32,223 nucleotides of DNA from an uncultured Actinomycetales bacterium (GCA_913063435.1 CAJXYI010000027.1:1-32223), one strand, 5' to 3'; shown: positions 19,148 to 27,239, numbered from the stretch's first letter. Numbers and translations are program-made. Notes: generated by a model not told the origin, from the sequence alone.

Positions 19148-19230
19148 GGTCGCTGACAGCGCAGACGCCGGCTTATCGGCCGCCCCCTAGCCAGCGTTTG
19201 GCTGTCTACCGACCACTTGGCCGGCGTTTG
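19148..19230. repeat. Palindromic repeat cluster B (3 units)
   Basis: Three units of the same family as cluster A: forward 19162-19179, reverse 19187-19200 and 19216-19230. The first 53 bases are a direct repeat of 18507-18560 with a few substitutions. This lies in a gene-free stretch (19042-19370, 329 bases); outside the repeat and the ybjQ -10 box I see nothing else convincing there. Confidence 0.7.
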
Positions 19231-19370
19231 TCCCACCAGCGAGCTGCCCCGGAGAGTCCACCCTCGGTTTCGGCTGCCATGCCCAGGGGACGATTCCCGC
19301 TATCGGCGGCCGTCTCCGGCAGCGGTGCACCGGCCTGCGACGATCAGCGGATGAATGCGACGCTTAGCCG

Positions 19371-20099
19371 GTGAACGCGACACCCGGGCGCCTTGCGCTG
19401 GTCGGCAGCGGCGAATACCTCCCCGTGCTGACCGACGTCGAGGACTGGCTGTTCGCCGATAATGACCGCCGCTACGTGCAACTGGCCACGGCTGCCGCAC
19501 CGGAAGGCCAGCGCTCCCTGGACCACTGGCATGCCCTCGGCGCGCAAGCCGCGGCGCGCCTCGATGCGCAGCAGTTCGTCGTCGATGTGCGCACCCGCGA
19601 GGATGCCTTCGACTCCCGCTGGGTGGACGCGGTCGCCGGTGCGGGTCTGGTCTATCTGTCCGGCGGCAACCCGACGTTTCTCGCCGACACCCTGCGCGAC
19701 ACCCCGGTGTGGGCGGCGATCGTCGATGCGTGGCGAGGCGGTGCGGGACTCGCCGGCTGCAGTGCCGGTGCGATGGCGATGGGTGGCTATGTGCCCAACT
19801 ACCGTCATCCGCGCTCCGGTGGCACCCACGGTCTGCAGATCGTGCCGAACGTGCGGGTGCTGCCGCACTTCGACCGCTACACCCGATGGATGCCCGACTT
19901 CGCGCTGCGGCCACTGGTCACCGACGATGCCGTCGTCCTCGGCATCGACGAGGACACCGCTCTCGTCGCGCAGTCACCCGACGACCCCGCAACACCATGG
20001 GAATTCACCCCGCGTGGTCGCCAGCATGCCTGCGAGGTGACGCGAGGTGGCACGATGCGCATCGACCGGATCGAACTCCACGTCGATGTGCCACGCTGA
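19371..20099 (+). CDS. S51-family (dipeptidase E/cyanophycinase-like) peptidase
   Basis: A 242-residue protein with a class I glutamine-amidotransferase-like fold. The start RLALVGSGEYLPV, the oxyanion region YLSGGNPTFLADTL at 95-108, and the nucleophile elbow GCSAGAMAMG at 129-138 with Ser131 are the marks of peptidase family S51. Family members cut Asp-X dipeptides or cyanophycin, but many actinobacterial ones have no known substrate. The start is GTG with no Shine-Dalgarno; GACGCT 7 bases upstream is a weak -10. There is no cyanophycin synthetase in the window, so the substrate stays open. Confidence 0.85.
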   Translation: MNATPGRLALVGSGEYLPVLTDVEDWLFADNDRRYVQLATAAAPEGQRSLDHWHALGAQAAARLDAQQFVVDVRTREDAFDSRWVDAVAGAGLVYLSGGNPTFLADTLRDTPVWAAIVDAWRGGAGLAGCSAGAMAMGGYVPNYRHPRSGGTHGLQIVPNVRVLPHFDRYTRWMPDFALRPLVTDDAVVLGIDEDTALVAQSPDDPATPWEFTPRGRQHACEVTRGGTMRIDRIELHVDVPR

Positions 20100-20158
20100 T
20101 ATGGCAGGCTCAGATCGATGAGAAGTCAGTCGGCACGGACATCGCGTCGGTGATCCTG

Positions 20159-20956
20159 ATGAAGGTGCGCAGGCACGAGACGACCACTTCAACGCCAGGC
20201 GAGCATCGAAACGGGGACTTCGACAGCGACAACACATGGTCGAGATCCGCTGCCTTCGGAATGCGCGTTATCTGCGTTGCGATCACTGCAGTTTTCCTCA
20301 CCGCAACCGTCACCCTCACGTCACTCGTCGCACCCCTACCTGCCAATGCTGCGACACCCGAGCATCGCCAGGTCATCACGGTGTCGGTCAAGACGCCGAC
20401 ATCGACATCGGGGGTGTTGAAGGTGTGGCGATGGAGTGCGAAGAAGGACCGCTATGTCCGCGTCGGCAAACCCAGGCGCGCGTTCGTCGGGAATGCCGGA
20501 GTCGGGCAGGCATCCGAATACGTCAGCCGCACTCCCGCAGGTGTGTTCACCCTCACCGAAGCGTTTGGGCGACTGCGCGATCCGGGCACCCGGTTGCCGT
20601 ATCAACGCGTCGACCTGTCGTCGTGGTGGGTGTCGGATGTGTCGAGCCCGCATTACAACACCTATCGGGAGTGCAGTCCTGGCGCGTGGTGTGGATTCCG
20701 CCAGTCGCGCAGCGAGCAACTCGGGGCGATCAGCCTGTATTCGCACTCCCTGGTCATCGACTACAACCGCGATCCCATCATCCCCGGAGCGGGTTCGGCG
20801 TTCTTCCTGCACGAGAGCGAGGGCAAGGCCACCCAGGGATGCGTGTCGATCACTCGTGATGATCTGGTGCGCATCCTGCGCTGGTTGAATCCGCGAGCCG
20901 ATCCGGTGATCTCCATCGGTGTGCGCCGCAGTGCCTACGACGTCATCAGGTCCTAA
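20159..20956 (+). CDS. Exported L,D-transpeptidase-like protein
   Basis: This 265-residue protein has a hydrophobic export/anchor segment at about 35-63 ending in PANA-AT, a plausible signal peptidase site. Its catalytic core ends in H218-x9-C228 within FFLHESEGKATQGCVSI, the YkuD-type pattern in which Cys attacks the peptide stem. L,D-transpeptidases form 3-3 crosslinks in peptidoglycan or attach proteins; this one is a divergent member. The start is uncertain: GTG 20150, ATG 20159 or ATG 20261 (directly before the signal sequence) are all in frame. The stop overlaps the convergent tetR stop by 3 bases. Confidence 0.78.
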   Translation: MKVRRHETTTSTPGEHRNGDFDSDNTWSRSAAFGMRVICVAITAVFLTATVTLTSLVAPLPANAATPEHRQVITVSVKTPTSTSGVLKVWRWSAKKDRYVRVGKPRRAFVGNAGVGQASEYVSRTPAGVFTLTEAFGRLRDPGTRLPYQRVDLSSWWVSDVSSPHYNTYRECSPGAWCGFRQSRSEQLGAISLYSHSLVIDYNRDPIIPGAGSAFFLHESEGKATQGCVSITRDDLVRILRWLNPRADPVISIGVRRSAYDVIRS

Positions 20957-21588
20957 CGCATCGGGGGACGCCTCGCCAGGCGACAGTGGCTCAATCGGTG
21001 GGCCTCGTCGCCGGGCAGGCCCAAGGTGGTCAACACGAGTTCGATGACGTCGTCACCCTCGCCGGCTGGCGTCCGCGGGTGCAGGATCCGAAGCCCCAGG
21101 AAGTGCAGAATCGCGCCGATCGTGACGACGACCTTGGCGCGGATCAGGTGGGAGTCGAAGCGGCCCTGCTTGATCCCTTCTCGCACATCACGTTCGAGTT
21201 CACCCTCTTCACTCGCCCGATAACGCGGCCCCCACACATAGCGCTGGGTGTGCCAGATCACCAACGCATATTCGGGATGGGTTTCGGGCATACGCGTCAT
21301 GTAACGCCCGAAAGTCGCCAGTCGCATCGCCGGGTCCTCTATCCGCGCGAGAGACGGCTGCGCCCACGCACTGAACTCGGCGAAGGTCCGCACTCCCGTC
21401 GCAGCGAACAGATCACCCTTGGATTCGTAGTAGTTGTAGATCGTCCCGACGGCGATTCCTGCTTCGTGAGCGACGTCGTGGATGCTGACCTCGGGTCCGT
21501 GCGCACCAATGCAGTGGCGCGCAGCATCGATGAGCGCACTATCGGTATCGGCTTTTCGATCCGCCCGCGAGTAGCCGCTTCGACTCAT
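20953..21588 (-). CDS. TetR-family transcriptional regulator
   Basis: A 211-residue regulator. The N-terminal helix-turn-helix is SIHDVAHEAGIAVGTIYNYYESKGDLFAA at about 35-63, the standard TetR DNA-binding domain. The C-terminal two thirds are helical and would bind a ligand and dimerise; they resemble no specific subgroup I can name. ATG 21588 has GAGGAGGGG just upstream. It sits alone between a convergent transpeptidase gene and a DUF1269-like gene in the same direction. No obvious efflux pump or enzyme is paired with it, so the target is unknown. Confidence 0.9.
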   Translation of the reverse strand: MSRSGYSRADRKADTDSALIDAARHCIGAHGPEVSIHDVAHEAGIAVGTIYNYYESKGDLFAATGVRTFAEFSAWAQPSLARIEDPAMRLATFGRYMTRMPETHPEYALVIWHTQRYVWGPRYRASEEGELERDVREGIKQGRFDSHLIRAKVVVTIGAILHFLGLRILHPRTPAGEGDDVIELVLTTLGLPGDEAHRLSHCRLARRPPMR

Positions 21589-21656
21589 GTCCCCTCCTCA
21601 TCCGGAGCGTCGGCAATGTTACGCAGCCGGGGCGGTCAAGGAGCGGTTCGACACGA

Positions 21657-21691
21657 AACCGCCCGCCGAGCGCCATGCTCGACGGGCGGTT
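21657..21691 (-). terminator. Terminator hairpin after the DUF1269-like gene
   Basis: 15-base arms 21657-21671 and 21677-21691 pair with one G-U (minus-strand RNA) and a 5-base loop; a short TTT follows on the minus strand. It lies 25 bases after the DUF1269-like stop. Confidence 0.65.
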
Positions 21692-21715
21692 CCTTTCCCC
21701 GATGGGCCGCGAGCC

Positions 21716-22261
21716 CTATTCCCCTGCGATGTTCGCGGCCTTATCCAGGCCTTTCTCCAGATCGCCGATGGCGGCATCGACGTCGCCCTTGTCGAGGGCC
21801 TTGCTGGCCTTCTTCGATGCCCGTGTCAGTGCGGCGTCGATGTCGGTGTCGATGGCGTCCACTGCGACCGCGACGATCGCAGCTTCGCCGTTATCGAGGT
21901 AGGAACCCAGTTCCTTCATGTCCGCCCGGGAGACTCCTCCGGCGAAGTGACCGATTGCTCCGGCCACGACACCGACACCTGCCGCACCACCGGCTGCGGA
22001 GGCGATCACCGCGAGGCCGGCCGGGGGGAAGATCGCGCCGAGGATCGCTCCGCCGACGATGCCCACACCCGCGGCGACCTTGCCCGCGTGGGTGGTCTCA
22101 TGCACGTGCAGGCGACCCTTCTCGTTGCGCGAGACGAGCGCTGCGGTGAGATCGCGGATCTCGCCCCCGCTCTGGATGTCCTTCAGGGCCTCGAGATCGG
22201 CTTTGGCCGCATCGAGGGAGTCATAGGTCGCCGCGTACATGACGTAGGTCTTGTCGCTCAT
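21716..22261 (-). CDS. DUF1269-like stress/membrane-associated protein
   Basis: A 181-residue protein with an alpha/beta N-terminal part (TYVMYAATYDSLDAAKADLEALKD), a central glycine/alanine-rich hydrophobic hairpin (about 61-107, including GGAILGAIFPPAG and GGAAGVGVVAGAIGHF), then VSRADMKELGSYLDNGEAAIVAVAVD and a charged coiled C-terminus. This pattern fits the DUF1269 family, often found among general stress proteins; biochemical role unknown. ATG 22261 gives a 4-base gap to AAGGAG, while ATG 22264 would be 1 base from it. The 5' region has a tandem repeat and a palindrome that look regulatory, and a clear terminator follows. Confidence 0.75.
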   Translation of the reverse strand: MSDKTYVMYAATYDSLDAAKADLEALKDIQSGGEIRDLTAALVSRNEKGRLHVHETTHAGKVAAGVGIVGGAILGAIFPPAGLAVIASAAGGAAGVGVVAGAIGHFAGGVSRADMKELGSYLDNGEAAIVAVAVDAIDTDIDAALTRASKKASKALDKGDVDAAIGDLEKGLDKAANIAGE

Positions 22262-22274
22262 CATTCTCCTTGTG

Positions 22275-22297
22275 ATTAGTCACTGTCATTAGTCACT
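22275..22297. repeat. Tandem ATTAGTCACT motif upstream of the DUF1269-like gene
   Basis: Two exact ATTAGTCACT copies with a 3-base spacer (13-base period), just before the Shine-Dalgarno. They could bind a regulator or lie in the leader RNA. Confidence 0.5.
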
Positions 22298-22340
22298 CGC
22301 TTCTGTGGACCGTCGCACGGGGCACCTAGGGCAGGGCCTA

Positions 22341-22357
22341 CGTGAACATCATTCACG
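22341..22357. promoter_or_regulatory. Inverted repeat upstream of the DUF1269-like gene
   Basis: CGTGAA-CATCA-TTCACG: perfect 6-base arms, 17 bp overall, about 80 bases upstream of the start codon. Operator-like; regulator unknown. Confidence 0.45.
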
Positions 22358-22401
22358 CTAGCAGCAGACCGCCTCGGAACCAACCCCAACCAGCCCAGAC
22401 A

Positions 22402-22451
22402 ACGACGGTTATCCGGATTAGGTCCCCCGGCTTATGCCGGTTATCCGTCGT
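22402..22451 (-). terminator. Imperfect hairpin after the proline racemase gene
   Basis: 15-base arms 22402-22416 and 22437-22451 match at 13 positions, with a nested CCGGC-TTAT-GCCGG hairpin at 22427-22440. Lies 37 bases downstream of the racemase stop; no U-run. Confidence 0.5.
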
Positions 22452-22488
22452 TCTCAGGGGTGAGGAGGTCGGGGCGGGACAGGACGAC

Positions 22489-23496
22489 TCAGCGCAGGAC
22501 GAAACCCGTGCCGAGGGGGTCGCGGTCGTCGAGGGCGAAGGTCGATTCCCCCGTGGGATAGGCCATCCCGGTGATCTCGGTGATGATCCCGGTTTCCACT
22601 TCGTCGACGACGCGGGCGGTGAACGTCGTGCCGATGATCGAATCGTGGCGCAGCACCGCACCGCGCGGAAGCTCCCCGGAGTCATCGAGAAGTGCCAGGC
22701 GCGCGGTCGTGCCGGAGCCGCACGGTGACCGGTCGACCTCGCCATCGGCGAAGATCGTCACATTGCGCTGGTGGCGGCCGCCATCCTCCGCCTTCCCGAA
22801 GTCGTCGAACCAGATCGTTCCGTAGATGCCCGACAGCAGCGGATCGCTCGGATGCGTCGCCGCAGCATCGGCATCGAGGGCGGCCTTGATTTCGCGACCC
22901 AGGACGATGATCTCCGCGAGGTTGTCCGGGGTCACGGCAAGACCGAGATCGGTCGCGCGGACAGAGGCGTAATAGGCCCCACCCCAGGAGATGTCGACGC
23001 TCACCTCGCCGCGCGAGGTCGCCACCGTGACACCGCGCGCATGCACCCACGCCGGCACATTGCGGAACGTCACGTCCTGGGTGATGCCACCCACCCGGTG
23101 CACCCGGGCGGTGACGCGACCGGACGGCACATCGATCACGACATCGGTCACTCCATCGTCGGCTGCGGCCACCCGACCGGTGCGCACCGCCCATTCACCG
23201 AGCGCGATCGTGCCGTGCCCGCACGCGGTGGAGTAGCCGTCCTTATGCCAGAACAGCGTGCCGAAGTGCGCGCCGTCGTCGTCGGGTGGGACGACGAAGC
23301 AGCCGTACATATCGGCGTGCCCGCGCGGTTCGAAGCACAGCAATTGGCGAGCCACGTCGGCCTCGGGATGCGATTGAACATAGGCGCGCCGCTCCCTCAC
23401 GTTGGCCCCGGGGAGTTCTGGGGCGCCGCCGATCACGATGCGGAAGGGCTCACCGGCGGTGTGGTAGTCCTGCGTGTGGATGATAGCCGGGGTCAT
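22489..23496 (-). CDS. Proline racemase/4-hydroxyproline epimerase family enzyme
   Basis: A 335-residue cytoplasmic enzyme of the cofactor-free proline racemase family, which inverts the alpha-carbon of proline or hydroxyproline with two cysteines as acid and base. Both are present: C92 in STACGHGT and C259 in DRSPCGSGT. That argues against the trans-3-hydroxyproline dehydratase branch, where one is replaced. Proline racemase and hydroxyproline 2-epimerase cannot be separated safely by eye. ATG 23496 has AAGGA 7 bases upstream and gives the family's usual length. It is divergent from an amino-acid decarboxylase. No hydroxyproline oxidase or transporter is next to it. Confidence 0.9.
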   Translation of the reverse strand: MTPAIIHTQDYHTAGEPFRIVIGGAPELPGANVRERRAYVQSHPEADVARQLLCFEPRGHADMYGCFVVPPDDDGAHFGTLFWHKDGYSTACGHGTIALGEWAVRTGRVAAADDGVTDVVIDVPSGRVTARVHRVGGITQDVTFRNVPAWVHARGVTVATSRGEVSVDISWGGAYYASVRATDLGLAVTPDNLAEIIVLGREIKAALDADAAATHPSDPLLSGIYGTIWFDDFGKAEDGGRHQRNVTIFADGEVDRSPCGSGTTARLALLDDSGELPRGAVLRHDSIIGTTFTARVVDEVETGIITEITGMAYPTGESTFALDDRDPLGTGFVLR

Positions 23497-23607
23497 CCCC
23501 GCATCCTTCCCCATGGCATCCGCCACCGGTGCTCTCCAGTGCCTCTTGCCCGGCATCGAGGTCGTTCGTCTGCGTGAACCAACCCCAAACTGCACACGTG
23601 CCGGCGA

Positions 23608-23613
23608 TACCGT
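23608..23613 (+). promoter_or_regulatory. -10 box of the decarboxylase gene (leaderless)
   Basis: TACCGT, 7 bases, then GTG 23621; no Shine-Dalgarno is present. Confidence 0.5.
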
Positions 23614-23620
23614 TCCCATC

Positions 23621-25036
23621 GTGACCAGCGATCCCCTCGACCTGCGCGCCCATGCGCCGTTGCTGGATGCCTACCTTCGGTTTGCCGAATCCTCGCCGAC
23701 CCCGTTCACGATCCCCGGTCACAAGCAGCGCACCGACCTCCTCGGCGATGTCATCCGGGGGGATATCCCCCTGTATGGCGGACTCGACACGATGAAGGTC
23801 ACTCACGCCACACTCGCATCGGCAGAACAACGGGCCGCTGACCTGTGGGGTGCGGACTGGTTGCGGTTCTCCGTCGGCGGATCGACCCACGGAAATCAGG
23901 CGCTGGCACTCGCCGTCTGCGCACCCGGTGATGAGGTCATCGTCGGGCGCACCCTGCACCGCTCCCTTCTGCTGGGCATGGTTCTGGCCGACCTCATTCC
24001 GGTATGGGTGCATCCCGCGATCGACGAGTCGACGGGATTGCCGTTGGGCTATGAGGCGTTCGCGATCGCCAACGCACTCGCCACTCACTCGAATGCGCGC
24101 GCGGTGTTCCTCGGCGATCCGTCCTATGTGGGCACCTTCGCCGACATCGCATCCATCGCCGATGCCACCCACACCCGCGACATCCCGCTCATCATCGACG
24201 CGGCCTGGGGTGCGCACTTCGGTTTCCATTCCGCCCTGCCCCCGCATGCGCTGGCCGCCGGTGCTGACGCGATGGTGACCAGCGCTCACAAGATGCTCCC
24301 GGCATATTCCGCTGCGGCCCTTGTCATGGCGCGCACACAGCGTTTCGACGCGGCCCGCCTGGAGTCGTCGTTCGAAGCAACGCACACCACGAGTCCACCG
24401 GGGTCGATCCTGGCCAGCATCGATGCGGTGCGGGCATTGCTGCAGCTGCACGGCGAGGAGTTGCTCACCACCACGCTCGACCTCGTCGCGAACGCCCGCG
24501 AGCGCCTTCGAGCCGTCGACGGATTGATCGTGCTCGGTGAGCACGTGCAGCCCACGCAGCTCACCGTGTGTGTAGCCGGTGCGGGGGTAAACGGCAATGA
24601 CATCGAACGCGGCCTCATCGCTGCGGGATTGCCGATCGAGTACGCCGACCGTGACACCCTCGCACCGATGATCACGATCGCCGACACCGAACAGACCGTC
24701 GATCGCCTGATCTCGACGATGATCGATCTAATCGACGCACACCGCGGCGAGCCTCGCAGCGCGCAGGCGGCGGTGTCGTGGTCGGTGCGCCCCGAGCAGG
24801 TGACGTCACCGCGCGAGGCGTTCTTCGCCCCCCACACCAACGTGTCGACAACGGAGTCGATCGGTCGGGTGAGCGCTGAGTTGATCGCGCCCTATCCCCC
24901 GGGTGTGCCGGTGCTCGCTCCGGGTGAGCGCATCACTGCCGAGATCGTCGACGCGCTGCGCGAAGCCCAGGCTCAGGGCACCCGGATCGCCTATGCCGCC
25001 GATCCGACTCTCGAACACCTGCGAGTCCTGGCATAA
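23621..25036 (+). CDS. Orn/Lys/Arg decarboxylase family PLP enzyme
   Basis: A 471-residue PLP-dependent enzyme, the short form of the family without the N-terminal wing domain of the inducible E. coli enzymes. Seen: FTIPGHKQ at 29-36, GDIPLYGGLDT at 48-58, the cofactor site FSVGGSTHGNQAL, IIDAAWGAHFGFH, and the PLP lysine K224 in TSAHKML. The C-terminal PYPPGVPVLAPGE is the family's conserved ending. It probably decarboxylates lysine, arginine or ornithine to a polyamine; the substrate cannot be told from sequence. GTG 23621 is chosen from the -10 box and the start of conserved sequence. Confidence 0.9.
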   Translation: MTSDPLDLRAHAPLLDAYLRFAESSPTPFTIPGHKQRTDLLGDVIRGDIPLYGGLDTMKVTHATLASAEQRAADLWGADWLRFSVGGSTHGNQALALAVCAPGDEVIVGRTLHRSLLLGMVLADLIPVWVHPAIDESTGLPLGYEAFAIANALATHSNARAVFLGDPSYVGTFADIASIADATHTRDIPLIIDAAWGAHFGFHSALPPHALAAGADAMVTSAHKMLPAYSAAALVMARTQRFDAARLESSFEATHTTSPPGSILASIDAVRALLQLHGEELLTTTLDLVANARERLRAVDGLIVLGEHVQPTQLTVCVAGAGVNGNDIERGLIAAGLPIEYADRDTLAPMITIADTEQTVDRLISTMIDLIDAHRGEPRSAQAAVSWSVRPEQVTSPREAFFAPHTNVSTTESIGRVSAELIAPYPPGVPVLAPGERITAEIVDALREAQAQGTRIAYAADPTLEHLRVLA

Positions 25037-25050
25037 GCCAACATCCGCAC

Positions 25051-25698
25051 CTATCGCAGCGTTTTCTCCCCGTGAGGTGTCGCAGATTTCGGCTCATCAG
25101 CGCCTCGACAGGTCATCCACCGCCCGGCCCATGCCATCACCGCGATAGCCAGCGAGATCCCGCCGATACCGTCGCTGGGCCGATGCCAGCCAGCGACCAC
25201 CGTCGCTGACACGACCACGATGATCACCCCGGCCCCGACCACCCATGCTGGGCGATTCGTCGCACCCCATGCCCACAGCAGCGCGATCACCCCTGCGGTG
25301 ATGATGGTCGAATGCCCGCTGGGATAGGTGTCGACTCCCACGCGCCCGAGGGCCTCGTCGAGTTCGGGCTGGTGCGCCGGTCGGGGCAGGACCAACTTGA
25401 ATGCTTCCGCCAGGACGATCGCCGCGGCGAAGGACACGGTCGCGACGATCCCGATCGTGAATCGATGTCTCACAGCACCGAGCAGCACCATGACCATGGC
25501 TGCGAGCAGGATCGTCACGAGATTGATCCAGTGGAGGGCGCTGGTGAGCGCGGTGCGGGTCAACTTCTCCGCCCGAAAGGCCTCCAGGATCTCATCGTCG
25601 ATGAGTTGTCCGATCGGCGTCAGCACGAAGAACACATAGGCCACGACGAACACCGCACCGGCACCCATGCTGGTGTGAAGGAGTCGACGGCAGGTCAC
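25051..25698 (-). CDS. PAP2-family membrane phosphatase
   Basis: A 215-residue integral membrane protein with about five or six helices and the phosphatidic acid phosphatase type 2 signature in three parts: K-L-V-L-P-R-P, then Y-P-S-G-H-S-T, then G-W-H-R-P-S-D-G-I-G-G, with the catalytic His residues in the last two. Such enzymes dephosphorylate undecaprenyl pyrophosphate or lipid phosphates on the outer membrane face. The GTG start has no Shine-Dalgarno; TACCAT 8 bases upstream may be a -10 box of a leaderless message. It is convergent with the decarboxylase gene, 14 bases apart. Confidence 0.9.
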   Translation of the reverse strand: MTCRRLLHTSMGAGAVFVVAYVFFVLTPIGQLIDDEILEAFRAEKLTRTALTSALHWINLVTILLAAMVMVLLGAVRHRFTIGIVATVSFAAAIVLAEAFKLVLPRPAHQPELDEALGRVGVDTYPSGHSTIITAGVIALLWAWGATNRPAWVVGAGVIIVVVSATVVAGWHRPSDGIGGISLAIAVMAWAGRWMTCRGADEPKSATPHGEKTLR

Positions 25699-25812
25699 GG
25701 CTGGGAATGGTAACGACTCAACCCCCTGGAACTGCCACTTTCACCGTTTCGCCAGTGCACAACCGCGGTTCCGAGTCGCGCCCCCTTCCCACCGCAGTTA
25801 GCGTCGAGACAC

Positions 25813-25830
25813 CGCTTCGGTCCCGAAGCG
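25813..25830 (+). other. Hairpin in the 5' leader of the small membrane protein gene
   Basis: CGCTTCGG-TC-CCGAAGCG: perfect 8-base arms. A TAGCGT at 25799-25804 could be the -10, which would put the hairpin at the very start of the mRNA, 6 bases before AGGAGG (25837-25842). It may stabilise or gate the message. Confidence 0.4.
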
Positions 25831-25846
25831 ATCGACAGGAGGAACC

Positions 25847-26074
25847 ATGATCATCCAGAAGCTTCGTGGCATTGGCATCAATTCGACGGTCTTGCAGGCA
25901 CTCGGCATGGCCAGCATCGGCGGCTCCATCGCCATCTGGAATCTGCGCCGGTTGTCGGGAGATAAGGCCCACGCCGAGCGTTTCGGCATCTTCGTGGGTC
26001 TGTGGGCACCGACGTTCTTCGTCATGGCGACCGAGGCCGCCGCGCAGGAGAAGGCAGAGGAAGTCACGGTGTGA
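25847..26074 (+). CDS. Small membrane protein of unknown function
   Basis: 75 residues with two probable membrane segments (about 15-31 and 46-62) joined by a short charged loop (NLRRLSGDKAHAERFG) and an acidic end. AGGAGG stands 4 bases before ATG, one of the best ribosome binding sites in the window, so the gene is very likely real. I do not recognise the family. It stands alone between divergent PAP2 and downstream FUSC genes, with a leader hairpin. Confidence 0.75.
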   Translation: MIIQKLRGIGINSTVLQALGMASIGGSIAIWNLRRLSGDKAHAERFGIFVGLWAPTFFVMATEAAAQEKAEEVTV

Positions 26075-26171
26075 CCTTGCTTCGGGTCTAGTTCATCCCG
26101 AAGCCTTGCCGGTTCGCCTGCCGCCATCGGGTCGACCGGTTGTGTCCTCCCACGCGGGTGCCGTCATCGGG

Positions 26172-26177
26172 CACAAT
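26172..26177 (+). promoter_or_regulatory. -10 box of the FUSC-type gene (leaderless)
   Basis: CACAAT, 6 bases, then ATG 26184; no Shine-Dalgarno. Confidence 0.45.
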
Positions 26178-26183
26178 GCGCAC

Positions 26184-27239
26184 ATGTCCCGCCTGGGCAC
26201 CCTGGCTGAGTTCGACCGAGCCCGGTTCGACCTCGCTGATGCAACCCGCGGCGCGCTCATCACCGCGGCCGTCGTCGCGGTGCCCATCGCCCAGGGCGAC
26301 TATGCGACTGCCATCCCGCTGTCGATCGGCGCGGTGTTCACCGCCATCGCCGAGGCCGGCCATCCCCTCGGTCGCCGCTGGCGGGTGATGCTGTGGACGA
26401 CGCTGTGGTTGATGGGTGCCGCAGCGCTGGGCAACATTGTCTCCGACTACTCGATCGCCGTGATCCTGGTCACCGCACCGATAGCGTTCGCATCCGGGAT
26501 CACCGGGATCGCCGGCTCCCGCGCGGCGGTGATCGGCCTGCTGTCGCTGGTGATCTTCACCGTGTATGCCGGCATTCCCGTGCCCTTGGCCGATTCGGTC
26601 ACCACCGCGGCACTTATCGGCCTCGGCGGTCTCATTCAGACGGCCGTGTGCGTGATCGTGTCGCTGATCCAACTGGCGCGCACCAGTGCACAGCCGGTGT
26701 GGACGCATCTGCAGGCGCTGCAAGCCACCGATCACCCGCCCTTCGCCCTCGCCACTCTCACCGGAACCGGCCGCCCGTTCCTGGTCCACGCGATCCGCCT
26801 GACGATCGTGATGGTGATCGCGACGGTGATCTCCGAGGCCACGGCGCTGCCGCATCAATACTGGTTGCCGATGTCGGTGGCGTGGATGAGCAAACCCGAT
26901 CAGGACGGCACGACGACACGTGTGATCCATCGTGTAGCCGGCACCGCACTCGGCCTGGCGTTCATGGGCCTTGCCGATCTGCTGCTGCGCCCCGGACCGA
27001 TCGGATTCGCGGTGATCAGCATCATCGGTGCGGCGCTCGCGATCGGATTCATCTGGGTGAATTACGCGACCGCGGTGACCGGGGTGACGATCTGGGTGAT
27101 GGGCCTGTTCGCGATGGTCGGCGATCCGGTGGCCGAAACGATGGATCTGCGCCTAGCCGCCACAGTCGGTGCAGCGGCGCTTGTCCTATTGGCCTTCTGG
27201 CTCCCCAGGCTCATCCGACGCCAAGCCGACCCCGGCTAG
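26184..27239 (+). CDS. FUSC-type (fusaric acid resistance-like) membrane protein
   Basis: A 351-residue membrane protein with two bundles of hydrophobic segments. The first bundle (about residues 20-165) is followed by a linker with HLQALQATDHPPFALATL, and the second (about 200-345) contains YWLPMSVAWMSKPDQDGTTTRVIHRVAGT, the best conserved FUSC/YccS-like motif (W-x-P-x-x-x-x-x-x-x-P-x...R-x-x-x-R-x-x-G-T). Family members are efflux-related; substrate unknown. ATG 26184 is selected from the -10 box and the start of conserved sequence. It ends with a 4-base overlap with the convergent fic stop. Confidence 0.8.
   Translation: MSRLGTLAEFDRARFDLADATRGALITAAVVAVPIAQGDYATAIPLSIGAVFTAIAEAGHPLGRRWRVMLWTTLWLMGAAALGNIVSDYSIAVILVTAPIAFASGITGIAGSRAAVIGLLSLVIFTVYAGIPVPLADSVTTAALIGLGGLIQTAVCVIVSLIQLARTSAQPVWTHLQALQATDHPPFALATLTGTGRPFLVHAIRLTIVMVIATVISEATALPHQYWLPMSVAWMSKPDQDGTTTRVIHRVAGTALGLAFMGLADLLLRPGPIGFAVISIIGAALAIGFIWVNYATAVTGVTIWVMGLFAMVGDPVAETMDLRLAATVGAAALVLLAFWLPRLIRRQADPG

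Noticed and set aside
19351-19381. TGAATGCGAC and TGAACGCGAC, 20 bases apart at the S51 gene start
   Set aside because: Looks like a local duplication; the upstream copy is followed by an immediate stop and gives no alternative start.
23758-23771. GGGGGATATCCCCC palindrome
   Set aside because: It encodes the conserved RGDIPLYGG region of the decarboxylase, so coding explains it.
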